Shown here: piece after piece, positions 52,066-61,272 of the stretch | Position numbering within the stretch: position 1 is the first letter of the stretch | Layout: each line of letters begins with the position of its first letter | NCBI RefSeq assembly: GCF_000308475.2 | Contig: NZ_BAFT02000098.1 | Span: 1 to 64,000 of the forward strand | Reading direction: 5' to 3' | DNA from: Nocardia brasiliensis NBRC 14402 | Lineage (GTDB): Bacteria; Actinomycetota; Actinomycetes; Mycobacteriales; Mycobacteriaceae | Length of the DNA: 64,000 bases | Translations under genes and position numbers: made by a program | The notes under the pieces: model-generated | Seen by the model: only the letters and a program-made list of their open reading frames with translations | Databases searched by the model: none | What the model was told of the DNA's origin: nothing

Positions 52066-52923
52066 TTGCAAAAATCGCGCCTGTCCACTGCGGTCGTCTG
52101 CGCAGTGGGGATCAGTCTCGCCCTGCCCGCCCTCGCGCACGCGGAGCCGGAGAAACCCGAAATCGCCCATCACGCGTTCGGTCTCGATCGGACCGCCGCC
52201 CGCGACAGCCTCAGCCGGGACACCACCGTCGGCTTGGCCCTGCCGGTCCAGGTGGGCGCGATCGGCACGCCGCCCGCCTCGTATTCGTTGCGGCAGTATG
52301 CATTACCGCCCGGCGATCAGGGGCCGGTCGGCTCGTGCGTCACCTGGGCGACCGGTTACACCGGGTACGGCATCCTGATGCACGAACAGCAGATCGCCGG
52401 CAGCCCGATGGCGCCGATGTTCATCTACTCGCAGATCGCGAAGGGCGACGACGAGGGCACCTACGCCGGTGTCGCGTTGCCGCTGGAGCAGCAACAGGGC
52501 ATAGACACCAAATCCGACTATTGGCAGGGCGATTTCGACTATACGACCCAGCCCGATGCGGCGGAACGCGCGAATGCCGCGCACTACAAGCTGTCCGGCG
52601 CCAAAGACCTCACCAAGGGCGATATCGTCGCGAACATCAAAGGCGCGATCGCCGCGGGCCTGCCGGTGCCGTTCGGCTTCGAGGTCAGGGAAAGTTTCGA
52701 AAGCCTGGACAGCACCAACAGCAATTACAATCCGTCGCGCAGCGAGCGCATTCTCGGCGGGCACGAGGTCACCATCGTCGGCTACGACGCCAAAGGCGTG
52801 ACGATCGAGAACTCCTGGGGTTCGAACTGGGGCAACAACGGGTTCTTCACCGCCCCATGGTCTTTCATCACTGGTAGCGATGTGAACGAGATCCATTCGA
52901 TGGGCCGGCTCACCCCGGCCTGA
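52066..52923 (+). CDS. Secreted C1-family (papain) cysteine peptidase
   Basis: 285 residues from a TTG with GGAGG four bases upstream; this start gives a clean signal peptide (about 1-26, ending ALAHA). The papain triad is Cys91 in DQGPVGSCVTWA, His233 in GGHEVTIVGYD and Asn249 in ENSWGSNWGNNGFF. The glutamine of the oxyanion hole is in DQGPVGSC. No long inhibitory prodomain is seen; the region between signal and active site is only about 60 residues. It should be secreted and active. It ends at a strong terminator hairpin. Confidence 0.87.
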   Translation: MQKSRLSTAVVCAVGISLALPALAHAEPEKPEIAHHAFGLDRTAARDSLSRDTTVGLALPVQVGAIGTPPASYSLRQYALPPGDQGPVGSCVTWATGYTGYGILMHEQQIAGSPMAPMFIYSQIAKGDDEGTYAGVALPLEQQQGIDTKSDYWQGDFDYTTQPDAAERANAAHYKLSGAKDLTKGDIVANIKGAIAAGLPVPFGFEVRESFESLDSTNSNYNPSRSERILGGHEVTIVGYDAKGVTIENSWGSNWGNNGFFTAPWSFITGSDVNEIHSMGRLTPA

Positions 52924-52935
52924 TCGCAGTAGGAC

Positions 52936-52972
52936 AGCGGCACCATGGCGGGCGATCCGCCATGGTGCCGCT
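52936..52972. terminator. Bidirectional hairpin terminator
   Basis: A perfect 16-bp stem, AGCGGCACCATGGCGG (52936-52951) with its complement at 52957-52972, and a 5-base loop. It lies between two convergent genes, 13 bp after one stop and 4 bp from the other, so it can serve both. Confidence 0.85.
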
Positions 52973-52976
52973 CATA

Positions 52977-53987
52977 TCATTTCGGCGGCAACTCGCCCAG
53001 CTGCGCCAGCGCGCCGCGGTGCAGATGTTCGATGATGTTGCGCGGCTTGTTCTTCGGATCGCTGCGGTAGTACGCGGCGCCCGACTCGTACACGACATAG
53101 GCCGCGCCGCCGTAGACCGACATCCCCTCCGACATGCTCGGCGCCCGGAAGCACGACAGGCGCGCCGTATCGAGCGTGCGGTCGCCGGCGCCGCGCCGGA
53201 CCACGTAGATGTTGCTGCGATTGGGTCGGCCGTAGGACGTGCTGTACAGGAACAGATCGTCGGTGACGGCCAGCCCCTGCGTCTTCTCGGGCACCTCCCA
53301 CGGACCTTCGCGACCGGTCAGCTCACCGTTCGGGCCGACCCGGTAGGAATACATCGCTCCCCTGGTGTCGGTCTCGAACTGCCCGGTCCACAGCGAGTCG
53401 CCGTGCTTGCCGAGGAACGAAGACCCGCCCTCTACGACGATGTCGTCCCCCACTTGCGCCAGATGGGCCGAATTGCTGATCGCCGCACGCAACCGGGCCA
53501 ACGAGTACTTCCGGACCCGCTTGCCCTGACTGCCGGACACATACGCCCAGCCCTGCTGCTCGAAAACCGCGATGCCGCCCGCGTGGGTCGCGTCGATCCG
53601 CGCGGCGCCGACCCGGCGGCCCGTCTTCGCGTCGAGACCGATGATGTAGGCATCGTCCTGACTTTTCGGCGCGTACGCGGTGATCAACAGCAGATCGTCG
53701 GTGCCGTTCCAGTGGGACCAGGTGGCCAGGCCCTGCGGGACATGGGTATCGAGATCGGGCACGGTGTGACTGCCCGCGAAGTGCTTGTCGTAGGTGTCCG
53801 AGGCACGTGGACCGTTGTAGAAGGACTTTTCGGATGTCACGTGGTCGTCGCAGGTGATGGCGGCGTCCGGCGCGGGTTCGCGCGCGGCGGCGAGCGTCGG
53901 CGCGGCGAGCGTGACGGCCGAAAGGAGTGCGACCACACCGCCTCTCGTCGCGGTTCGGCGTTCGGTGCTGTGTCGATCGATGGTCAT
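52977..53987 (-). CDS. Secreted beta-propeller-like protein
   Basis: 336 residues with a signal peptide (about 15-38, TLAAPTLAAA). The mature part reads as repeated four-stranded blades, such as IIGLDAKTGRRVGAARIDA, GGIAVFEQQGWAYVSGSQG and QGLAVTDDLFLYSTSYGR. This looks like a six- or seven-bladed propeller with the shared HVPQGLATWSHW motif near the start. No enzymatic signature is seen. Unknown function; likely extracellular binding. The start ATG has GGGAG ten bases away, weak. Confidence 0.75.
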   Translation of the reverse strand: MTIDRHSTERRTATRGGVVALLSAVTLAAPTLAAAREPAPDAAITCDDHVTSEKSFYNGPRASDTYDKHFAGSHTVPDLDTHVPQGLATWSHWNGTDDLLLITAYAPKSQDDAYIIGLDAKTGRRVGAARIDATHAGGIAVFEQQGWAYVSGSQGKRVRKYSLARLRAAISNSAHLAQVGDDIVVEGGSSFLGKHGDSLWTGQFETDTRGAMYSYRVGPNGELTGREGPWEVPEKTQGLAVTDDLFLYSTSYGRPNRSNIYVVRRGAGDRTLDTARLSCFRAPSMSEGMSVYGGAAYVVYESGAAYYRSDPKNKPRNIIEHLHRGALAQLGELPPK

Positions 53988-54154
53988 ACGGTCATCGCTC
54001 CCTCGCCGGTCGGCAGATCCTCGCATAACACGTCGGGTCGGCGGTCGCCCGCCCGGCAACCATGCTGCGATCCGCGGCCCGTTCCCGCAATGGCAGGCGC
54101 ACCAGCGTGACCGCGTACCCGTTGTGCACAATGCCGAAATCCGTCACGAGTTAT

Positions 54155-54208
54155 GTGGACACACTGACCACTTAGCCGTATGCTGCCCTAACTGGACATT
54201 ACGTCCAC
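54155..54208. promoter_or_regulatory. Candidate operator upstream of class V aminotransferase
   Basis: GTGGAC half-sites occur at 54155-54160 and, inverted, at 54203-54208 (GTCCAC); CTGGAC at 54192-54197 pairs with the latter as TGGACATTACGTCCA. The element lies 20-70 bp before the ATG, whose ribosome site is GGAGAG at 54214. The rest of the 53988-54226 gap shows nothing else structured. Confidence 0.45.
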
Positions 54209-54226
54209 TTTATCGGAGAGTAAGAG

Positions 54227-55399
54227 ATGACCGGATCAATCGCGGCAGACGGCGGCACCCCCCTTGCGCGTGCACACTTTCCGGCGACGCAGCGGTGGAC
54301 CTACCTCAACCACGCGGGCATCTGCCCGCTCCCGCAGCCGTCGGTCGACGCGATGCACCGGCGCGCGACCGAGGTGTCCCTGGACGGCGAATTCAGCTAC
54401 GCGGCACACAGTGCGGAGATCGAACGAGTGCGGGCGGCGGCAGCGCGGCTGCTGGGGGTACCGGGGACCGACGTCGCGTTCGTGAAGAACACCACGACCG
54501 GGCTCGGCATGATCGCCAACGGACTCGACTGGTCGCCCGGTGATCGGGTGGTTGTGCCGGATCTGGAATTCCCGTCCACCCTGTATCCCTGGCTCGCGCT
54601 GGCCGATCGCGGCGTGGTGGTGGATCGCGTCCGACCCGTCGGACCGGGCGGGAAACTCCCGGTCGAGGCATTCGCCGAACGCATCCAGGCGGGGCCGCCG
54701 CCGAAACTCGTCGTCACCAGCTGGGTGCAGTTCGGCCGCGGCTGGCGCGTCGACCTGGCCGAACTGGGCCGGGTGTGCCGGGCGGCGGGAGCCCTGCTGT
54801 GCGCGGACGTGATCCAGGGCCTCGGCGTGATACCGGCCGAACTGGCACGCTGGGGCGTCGATTTCGCGATGGCGGACGGGCACAAATGGCTGCTCGGCCC
54901 GGAGGGCAGCGGCGTGCTCTACGTCCGCGGTTCCCGGTTGGAATTGCTGCGTCCCTTGGAACCGGGCTGGAATTCGGTCGCGCATCGGGAAGACTGGGAC
55001 AACCTCGAGCTGGTATTCGACGACACCGCACGACGATTGGAAGGCGGCATGCCCAACGTCACCGGCATCGCCGCGCTGGGCGCCTCGATCGAGCTGCTGC
55101 TCGCCGCGGGCATCGACGCCATCTGGGCGCACGTCGATCGGCTGTGCGAGCAGGCGTGCGCGGAACTCACCGCGATCGGCGCCACGGTGCTGACGGATCG
55201 CTCCCCCGAGGGCCGCTCCGGCATCGTCTCGGTGCACCTCGATGGAGCCCCGATCCCCTTGCTGGCCAGTCGCTTACAAGCCGCAGGCATCGCCGTCTCG
55301 GCCCGGGCGGGCGGGCTGCGCGTCTCGCCGCACGGCTACAACACCACCCAGGACATCGACCATCTCGTGCGCACCCTGGCCACCCTCATCCGCAGCTGA
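54227..55399 (+). CDS. Class V PLP aminotransferase (cysteine-desulfurase-like)
   Basis: 390 residues. The start YLNHAGICPLPQPSVDAM is typical of this family (isopenicillin-N epimerase/EgtE/selenocysteine-lyase group). The cofactor sites are NTTTGLGMIANGL, SWVQFGRGWRVDLAEL, and the PLP lysine in ADGHKWLLGPEGSGVL. The cysteine-desulfurase loop Cys is not obvious, so it is more likely an epimerase, lyase or kynureninase-type enzyme. Its promoter carries inverted GTGGAC repeats, and a hairpin follows the stop. Confidence 0.82.
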   Translation: MTGSIAADGGTPLARAHFPATQRWTYLNHAGICPLPQPSVDAMHRRATEVSLDGEFSYAAHSAEIERVRAAAARLLGVPGTDVAFVKNTTTGLGMIANGLDWSPGDRVVVPDLEFPSTLYPWLALADRGVVVDRVRPVGPGGKLPVEAFAERIQAGPPPKLVVTSWVQFGRGWRVDLAELGRVCRAAGALLCADVIQGLGVIPAELARWGVDFAMADGHKWLLGPEGSGVLYVRGSRLELLRPLEPGWNSVAHREDWDNLELVFDDTARRLEGGMPNVTGIAALGASIELLLAAGIDAIWAHVDRLCEQACAELTAIGATVLTDRSPEGRSGIVSVHLDGAPIPLLASRLQAAGIAVSARAGGLRVSPHGYNTTQDIDHLVRTLATLIRS

Positions 55400-55406
55400 G
55401 GCGCAG

Positions 55407-55458
55407 CACAGCGACGCGCGGCCGCACGCGGGGTACGGCCCGGGCCGCGGCCGCTGTG
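55407..55458 (+). terminator. GC-rich hairpin after class V aminotransferase
   Basis: CACAGCG (55407-55413) pairs with CGCTGTG (55452-55458), and inner GCGGCC-type segments also pair. It lies 8 bp after the stop and before the next gene, without a T-run. Confidence 0.4.
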
Positions 55459-55501
55459 GTGGAATGACCGGGTGGGACCCGACCGCGGGCGCGGACCCGC
55501 C

Positions 55502-56647
55502 ATGACAACCGCTCGCTTCGTCGCGGCGCTGCTGCTCGGCAGCGCGCTCACCGGCTGCGCCGAGCGCGGCCCGGAATCCGTCCCACTGACACCGTCCACC
55601 GAATCGATGGTGAGCGCACCGCCGGCCGAAGCGGTGGTCGGCCGCGACGGCAGCACACTGCTGCTCCGCGGACAGCCCTGGTGGCCCGCCGGTTTCAACG
55701 CCCCGCAGCTGGCCACGGATTGGGCGATCAATATCGGCTGCGGCGCACAGGTCGATCTCGACGACTATTTCGGCAAGCTACCGCCGAACGCGTTGACCCG
55801 GGTCGGCATCTTCCAGGCCCTCGCCGTCAGCAAATCGACCGGGCGACTGGACTTTTCGGCCGCCGACGCGGTGTTCGCGGCGGCACAGCGGCACGGTCAG
55901 CTGCTCCTGCCGGTGCTCGTACCGCAGAACGGCGACTGCGACGACCAGACGTTCAAGCAGCGCAGCTGGTATGTACACGGCTGGACCGAGACGACGCCGA
56001 TTCCCGGACGGAACGTGTTCAGCACTCGCGAGTGGATCACCGCCGCCGTGCACCGGTGGCGCAGTTCCCCGGTGCTCGCGGGCTGGGAGGTCGTCGGCGA
56101 GCCCGAGCCGAGCATGTGCGGCGCGGGCAACTGTTCCGAACGGGCTCGCAGCTGTCCGCGCGACGCCGCGCTGGTGCTACGACGGTTCATGGACGATTCC
56201 GGCGCGCTGATCCGCTCCCTCGACCCGCAGCGCCTGATCTTCGCCGGCTTCATCGGCGGCGGCCAATGCGGCACGGCCGGTACCGAATACGCGGATGTCG
56301 GGATGTCGCCGCAGATCGATGTGCTGGAGTACCACGACTACTCCGACGACGACGTCGCGCTGCCGGGCGACCAGCGTGACGGGTTGGCGACCAGGCTGCG
56401 GCAGGCGCGAGAACTCGGAAAACCGTTGCTGGTGGCCGAGATCGGCGAGCACGCGGGATCCTGCCGCAGCCTGTCGGCCCGGCGGGACAGCATCGCGACG
56501 AGCATGGCGGGTCAGCGCGCCGCGGGCTCGGCGGGTGCGCTGGTCTGGGCGTTCGTGCCCGACCCCCGGCCGGAGCAGTGCACCTTCGACGTCGGCCCCG
56601 AGGATCCGCTCTGGTCACTGATCGCCGAACGGAGCACCGTCGGCTGA
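55502..56647 (+). CDS. GH5-like glycoside hydrolase lipoprotein
   Basis: 381 residues; lipobox LTGC near residue 20 predicts a lipid-anchored exported protein. The domain begins LRGQPWWPAGFNAPQL, the usual start of mannanase/cellulase-like GH5 proteins. The acid/base candidate is Glu in GWEVVGEPEP and the nucleophile candidate Glu in LLVAEIGEHAG. In classical GH5 the first is preceded by Asn (NEP); here it is Gly, so activity may be altered. It converges with a polysaccharide-synthase-like operon, as BcsZ cellulases accompany cellulose synthases. Start could be a GTG 30 bp upstream. Confidence 0.75.
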   Translation: MTTARFVAALLLGSALTGCAERGPESVPLTPSTESMVSAPPAEAVVGRDGSTLLLRGQPWWPAGFNAPQLATDWAINIGCGAQVDLDDYFGKLPPNALTRVGIFQALAVSKSTGRLDFSAADAVFAAAQRHGQLLLPVLVPQNGDCDDQTFKQRSWYVHGWTETTPIPGRNVFSTREWITAAVHRWRSSPVLAGWEVVGEPEPSMCGAGNCSERARSCPRDAALVLRRFMDDSGALIRSLDPQRLIFAGFIGGGQCGTAGTEYADVGMSPQIDVLEYHDYSDDDVALPGDQRDGLATRLRQARELGKPLLVAEIGEHAGSCRSLSARRDSIATSMAGQRAAGSAGALVWAFVPDPRPEQCTFDVGPEDPLWSLIAERSTVG

Positions 56648-56653
56648 GCCCGT

Positions 56654-58312
56654 TCAGGACGCGCCGAGCACCCGGTACAACCGCCAATCGGGCTCGCCCG
56701 CACCATCGTTGGGCACCTCCAGGGTCAACGTGGCGATCTCCGCGCCGTTCTCGTAGAGCGTCGGATAGCGCCGGTTGACCGCGTCCGATACGCCGCGCCC
56801 GGTGGCGGGCACCGCGAGGATGTACCGCACACCGCGTTCGGCGGGCCGGTTGAGCACCCGCACGAAATCCCGGTCCGAGGGCACGACGAACTGGTCCGGG
56901 CGCGCCGAGGCGATCACCACCGAGAACCCGAAAACGGTGTCCATCAGCACCGACCCGCGCGGCAGGTGCAGCGCATCGAGATACTCGGCGACCTTGCGTC
57001 CGGTGCCGAAGGTCGCGGCGATCCGGCGTTTGTCGGCGTAGCGCGCAGAGGCGTTGTCCCGCTGCGGGAACACGACGGCCCCGAGTGCGTACTCCTGCAC
57101 CGCCAGGTCATGGTTGTTCATCCCCGCCACGGTCACCGGCAGTCCCGCCCCCAGCAGCACCACGGTCGCGACCAACGCCGCCACCGGCGCGTGGCGCCGC
57201 GGGGGCGGGGCGAGGGCGTGCGGGCCCGGCCGATGGCTCGGCGGCCGATCCCGTGCCGGTGCGATACACAGGGCGAGCACCGCCGCCAACGGGATGGCGG
57301 CCACATAGAAGCGCAGGAACGCGAACGTCGACCCGGACAGGTAGCTCATCGTCTGGAAGGCGAGCACCGCGCCGCACAACAGGATCGGGACGGTCACCGC
57401 CAGGTCCCTTCTGCGCGCCGCGAGCGCACAGGCCAGCGGCAGCAGCAACGGCAGCGCGGGACCGAGGACCAGCATCGAGGCGATCGAATAGTGCAGCGCC
57501 GCGGTCTTTTCCGCGGCCGACGTGGCACCGGACTGGGCGAGAATGGCGGTGTTGCCGTACTGCGAGGTGAACTGCTGGAACGCCTGGCCGGTGATCAACC
57601 AGCTCGTCCCCGCCCACACCACGAACGCCAGCGCGATCGGGGCGAGCAGTACCACCAGATCCATTGCGACACCGGACCATCGGTACTCGCTGCCGCGCCT
57701 GCGCCGACCACTCAGCACACCGACGAGCAGCGCGGCGGCCGCCGCGGGCGCGACCGCGTCGTAACGGGTCAGATAGGCGAGGCCGAGCGCGATGCCGCAG
57801 GCGGTGAGATCGTGCGCGCCGTCGGTGTGCACCCAGCGCATCAGCCTGCGCACCGCCCAGCACAGGCAGAACAGGAACGGGGCCTCGCTCATGCCGTTGC
57901 CACCGTAGAACACGATCATCGGATTAACCGTGAAAAGCACTGTGACGCACAGGGTCAGCCACGGCGGGGCCGCACGATCGGCGCCGATGCCGTAGATCAT
58001 GGCAGCCGCGCCGCCCATGAACAGTGCCGACATCAGCACCCCGGACAGTCCCCAGGTGGTGATCGCCGGCACCAGCGGCTCGAACGCGACCATCGGCAGC
58101 TGGGCCAGCGACGTCAGCGGCGTGAAGACGAAGCCGATGGCGGACAGGTGCGGATCCCGGCTGAACAGGGCCGCCTGGGTCGCCGAAACCCGGCTCAGCG
58201 CATCGCCCATCAGGAAGCCGCGGCCCGCGGTCAACCAGATGCCGGTCACCAGATACAGGGCCGTGGCCGCGCCGAAGACCACGATCGGCACGCGCACCCG
58301 TCCGGCCGTCAT
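56654..58312 (-). CDS. GT-C fold membrane glycosyltransferase (GT39/ArnT-like)
   Basis: 552 residues with about 10-11 membrane helices and a soluble C-terminal domain from about residue 400. The first loop after TM1 contains GRGFLMGDALSRV, placed like the acidic motif of GT-C enzymes, and FYGGNGMSEAPFLFCLCW is a further conserved-looking block. Such enzymes use polyprenyl-phosphate sugars at the outer membrane face. The ATG overlaps the GT2 stop by 4 bp. It is the last gene of the synthase-like operon. Confidence 0.72.
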   Translation of the reverse strand: MTAGRVRVPIVVFGAATALYLVTGIWLTAGRGFLMGDALSRVSATQAALFSRDPHLSAIGFVFTPLTSLAQLPMVAFEPLVPAITTWGLSGVLMSALFMGGAAAMIYGIGADRAAPPWLTLCVTVLFTVNPMIVFYGGNGMSEAPFLFCLCWAVRRLMRWVHTDGAHDLTACGIALGLAYLTRYDAVAPAAAAALLVGVLSGRRRRGSEYRWSGVAMDLVVLLAPIALAFVVWAGTSWLITGQAFQQFTSQYGNTAILAQSGATSAAEKTAALHYSIASMLVLGPALPLLLPLACALAARRRDLAVTVPILLCGAVLAFQTMSYLSGSTFAFLRFYVAAIPLAAVLALCIAPARDRPPSHRPGPHALAPPPRRHAPVAALVATVVLLGAGLPVTVAGMNNHDLAVQEYALGAVVFPQRDNASARYADKRRIAATFGTGRKVAEYLDALHLPRGSVLMDTVFGFSVVIASARPDQFVVPSDRDFVRVLNRPAERGVRYILAVPATGRGVSDAVNRRYPTLYENGAEIATLTLEVPNDGAGEPDWRLYRVLGAS

Positions 58313-59778
58313 TTCGCCGCCTCCGACGACGTGCCGAGGCCGTGAAAAGTCTTCTCCCAGTACGACGGATTGCGCAGCAGCTGCCAGCAGCCCTTGGTCG
58401 CGGCGATGCTCATCAGCAGCCAGTACAGCGGCGAGGTGAGGCAGGCCACCAGCAGGTCGGGGCGGTTGTTCTCCCGGCAGGCCAGCAGATTCATATAGAT
58501 CGTCGCGGCGTTCCCGATGACCAGCGCGATCAAGGCGGGGAAATAGACGACGGCGGGAAACAGGCGGCCGATCACGCTGGGCTGACCGAGGATCCAGGCG
58601 ATGCTGATGAACCAGAACACCAGATTCAGGCAGGCGATGATCGGCGTGCCCGCGAGAATCAGGGTGAACCGGACGATGCTGACCGTACCGATGCTGCGCC
58701 ACAACCGGATCGGCCGCCGGGTATGCACCAGCCAGCTCTGCAGGTACCCCTTGTACCAGCGCGATCGTTGCCGGACCCAGTTGATCGGATCGGGATTGGC
58801 CTCCTCCAGCGTGACCGAGTCGATGACCGCGGTCGAGTATCCCGAGGCGGCGATGCGCACGCCCAGGTCGGCGTCCTCGGTGACGTTGTACGGATCCCAG
58901 GCGCCGATCGCGGTCACCACCTCGCGGTTGAAGTGATTCGAGGTGCCGCCCAACGGAATCGGCGCGCGGCTGCGCATCAACCCGGGCAGCAGGAATCCGA
59001 ACCACAGCCCGTAGTCCATGGTGAACCAGGCGGTGAGCAGATTCTGCTTGGCGTTGTGGAACGCGAGCTTGGCCTGGATGCAGACCACCGACGGCGGCAG
59101 TTCGGCGAAAGCCGCGACCACCCTGCGCAATTGGAGCGGATCGGGGATGTCCTCGGCGTCGTAGATCGTGACGATATCGCCGGTGGCCCGGTGCAGCCCG
59201 TAGTTGCACGCCTTGGGTTTGGTGCGCGGATCGGCGGCGGGAACCAGCACCACGGTGATGTGTTCGTGTCCGCCTGTACCTATTCCGGCGGCGCGCGCCG
59301 CGTCGATGGTCGGCGCGTCGTCCTCCTCCAGCAGCAACAGCACCTGGAGGCGATCGCGGGGATAGTCGATGGCGCTCAGCGCGCCGATGAGATCGCCCAC
59401 CACCTCGGGCTCACCGTATGCCGGAACCAGGATCGTGTAGGGCGGTAGTTCGGCATCGGCGAGCGCGCGGGCGCGGTCGTCGTCCACGGTCATGATCGCG
59501 TCGCGGTCCATGCCTCGGGCGAAGATCAGGATGCGATCGCCCAGCACCGCCAGATAGCCGAGCGTGCACACCGCGACGAGCACGGTCAGCGTTTCGAGCG
59601 GAAACACCGCCGCACAGCCCAGGACCACGAGCAGCGCGCACAGCAGCGTGTTGCGTTGCCACGGCAGGAACGCGACCGACGCCGAGGCCAGTGGATCGGA
59701 CTCGCGCAACCCGTGTACCGCCGCATGCAGCGCACGGGCTTTGAACGGCTCGGATTCGGGATCGAGTGCGGCCGTCAC
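58309..59778 (-). CDS. Processive GT2 glycosyltransferase (BcsA/NrfB-like synthase)
   Basis: 489 residues. Two N-terminal helices (about 45-85) precede the GT-A domain: TILVPAYGEPEVV, YDAEDIPDPLQL (DxD-like), NVTEDADLGVRIA (TED) and QRSRWYKGYLQSWL (QxxRW). Three or four C-terminal helices follow. This is the catalytic layout of cellulose- and hyaluronan-type synthases, but there is no PilZ domain, so direct c-di-GMP binding is not expected. It would polymerise and possibly export a beta-linked polymer. Coupled by 4 bp to both neighbours. Confidence 0.85.
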   Translation of the reverse strand: MTAALDPESEPFKARALHAAVHGLRESDPLASASVAFLPWQRNTLLCALLVVLGCAAVFPLETLTVLVAVCTLGYLAVLGDRILIFARGMDRDAIMTVDDDRARALADAELPPYTILVPAYGEPEVVGDLIGALSAIDYPRDRLQVLLLLEEDDAPTIDAARAAGIGTGGHEHITVVLVPAADPRTKPKACNYGLHRATGDIVTIYDAEDIPDPLQLRRVVAAFAELPPSVVCIQAKLAFHNAKQNLLTAWFTMDYGLWFGFLLPGLMRSRAPIPLGGTSNHFNREVVTAIGAWDPYNVTEDADLGVRIAASGYSTAVIDSVTLEEANPDPINWVRQRSRWYKGYLQSWLVHTRRPIRLWRSIGTVSIVRFTLILAGTPIIACLNLVFWFISIAWILGQPSVIGRLFPAVVYFPALIALVIGNAATIYMNLLACRENNRPDLLVACLTSPLYWLLMSIAATKGCWQLLRNPSYWEKTFHGLGTSSEAAK

Positions 59779-61271
59779 GACTGCTCGGTCCTGGCGCGCA
59801 CGATGTTCTGAGCGAGTGTCGTCAGCATCTCCCGGTCCTTGTGCTCGGAATCGGCTGCCACCGAACTGGATTGCGAATCCAGGACGATGGCGTTGCCCCG
59901 CAGGAACTGGTTCATCAAGTTGTCGAAGTTCGCCGTGATCGAGCGTTGCGGCACCGGGAACTCGGCTTCCGGCAGGTGGTTGTCGGCCGCGATCAGGCTG
60001 ATCCGTTCCGCGCCGCCCTCGCCACTCCAGTTCCAGCTCAGCCAGGTCCAGCTCAGCAGCCTGCGGTCGTCGAGCACGGTGTTGAGGCGCGCGGTGATGC
60101 CGTGTCCGAGGTCGATCAGCGCCGGTGGGCTGATTCGCGGCTGCACCAGCCGATAGAGCACGAACTCCGGGTAGCGGTCGATCGCGTCGCCGTCGCTGGA
60201 ACGCACCGTGTCGATCGCCACCCGGCGGCGCCGGGATTCCTTGTCCCAGTCGGGATTACCCCGCTCGGCCCGGATCATCCTGCGGGTGAACACCGCGTCC
60301 TGCCCGAGATACCTTCGCGCCCAGGGATACTCCTGCTCCTTCAGCAGTTGCCAGCCGGGCGGCGCCGAGTCCGGGCGGGCGATCACCAGACCCGGCACCC
60401 GGGGAAAGCTCCGGTCGTAGTCGGCGGGCAGTGGGATGATGGCGAGCAACACCGCGACGATCACCACGGTCAGTGCGGCACTGCGCGACTGGGCCGCGGT
60501 GAGCGGTTCCAGCTGCCGATCCAGCGGTTTCATCGATCGGCCGCGACGCACGTCGACATACATCACGAGGCAGACCGTGAACACCGCCACCACCGAGGGA
60601 ACCGCCTGATACGCCAGGATCGGCGCGGCCGGAAACCACACCCGCAGCACCGCGAGAAGCACCCCGCCGAGCACGAGCACACCCGCCGAGGCGACCGCGG
60701 CACGCGTGCGGGTGCGCGCCGACCCGATGCCCGCCGCGAAGGCCGCGAGCAGCACGGTGCCGACGCCGGCGGCGACCCGGTCGCCGCCCAGGGCGACCAT
60801 GAGCAACGCGTACGGCGGCGGAAAGGCCGCGAGCAACAGCAGCCAGGCGGGCCAGAACCGGAACACCGGTCGCAGCCCGAACAGCAGCACGCACGCCGCA
60901 ATCAGGAAAAGCCACGCGGCCAGCACATCCAGGTGCAGCAGTTCGTATTGATAGCGGTAGCGGGGCACCAGCAGGCCGAGCACCGCGGCGCTCATGCCGA
61001 GCCCGATCAGTCCGACGATAATGTCGGTCTGCCGGTCGTGGATCGGCAATTCCGCCCCGCGGCGCAGCGCGATGCCGACGGCGGCGAAACCCGCGAGCAC
61101 CGGCAGGACATAGATATAGCCGAGATAGGAACCTTCCCGGATGTCCTGCACCAATTCGGCCCAGGTGAACCAGAAGGCAGCGGCGGTGGCCGCCCCGATC
61201 AGCAGCACCCACCGCAGGACGACGCCGGCGACCGTCGCGCGCGCGTGCCGGGGCCCCGCCGAGCGCGCCAT
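59775..61271 (-). CDS. Polytopic membrane protein with extracytoplasmic C-terminal domain (exosortase/EpsI-like?)
   Basis: 498 residues. Eight or so helices occupy about residues 15-285, followed by a soluble domain to the end. The block AFPPPYALLMVALGGDRVAA recalls exosortase membrane regions, and LLSWTWLSWNWSGEGGAERI in the C-terminal part recalls the EpsI domain often fused to them. The exosortase catalytic Cys is not evident, so I do not call it one. It is one base after the BcsB-like stop and four bases into the GT2 gene, clearly part of the synthase operon. Function unknown. Confidence 0.6.
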   Translation of the reverse strand: MARSAGPRHARATVAGVVLRWVLLIGAATAAAFWFTWAELVQDIREGSYLGYIYVLPVLAGFAAVGIALRRGAELPIHDRQTDIIVGLIGLGMSAAVLGLLVPRYRYQYELLHLDVLAAWLFLIAACVLLFGLRPVFRFWPAWLLLLAAFPPPYALLMVALGGDRVAAGVGTVLLAAFAAGIGSARTRTRAAVASAGVLVLGGVLLAVLRVWFPAAPILAYQAVPSVVAVFTVCLVMYVDVRRGRSMKPLDRQLEPLTAAQSRSAALTVVIVAVLLAIIPLPADYDRSFPRVPGLVIARPDSAPPGWQLLKEQEYPWARRYLGQDAVFTRRMIRAERGNPDWDKESRRRRVAIDTVRSSDGDAIDRYPEFVLYRLVQPRISPPALIDLGHGITARLNTVLDDRRLLSWTWLSWNWSGEGGAERISLIAADNHLPEAEFPVPQRSITANFDNLMNQFLRGNAIVLDSQSSSVAADSEHKDREMLTTLAQNIVRARTEQS

Positions 61272-61272
61272 C

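Noticed and set aside
56966..58345. Long + strand frame opposite the GT-C gene
   Set aside because: Antisense shadow rich in Arg and Gln; the reverse strand encodes a coherent polytopic protein.
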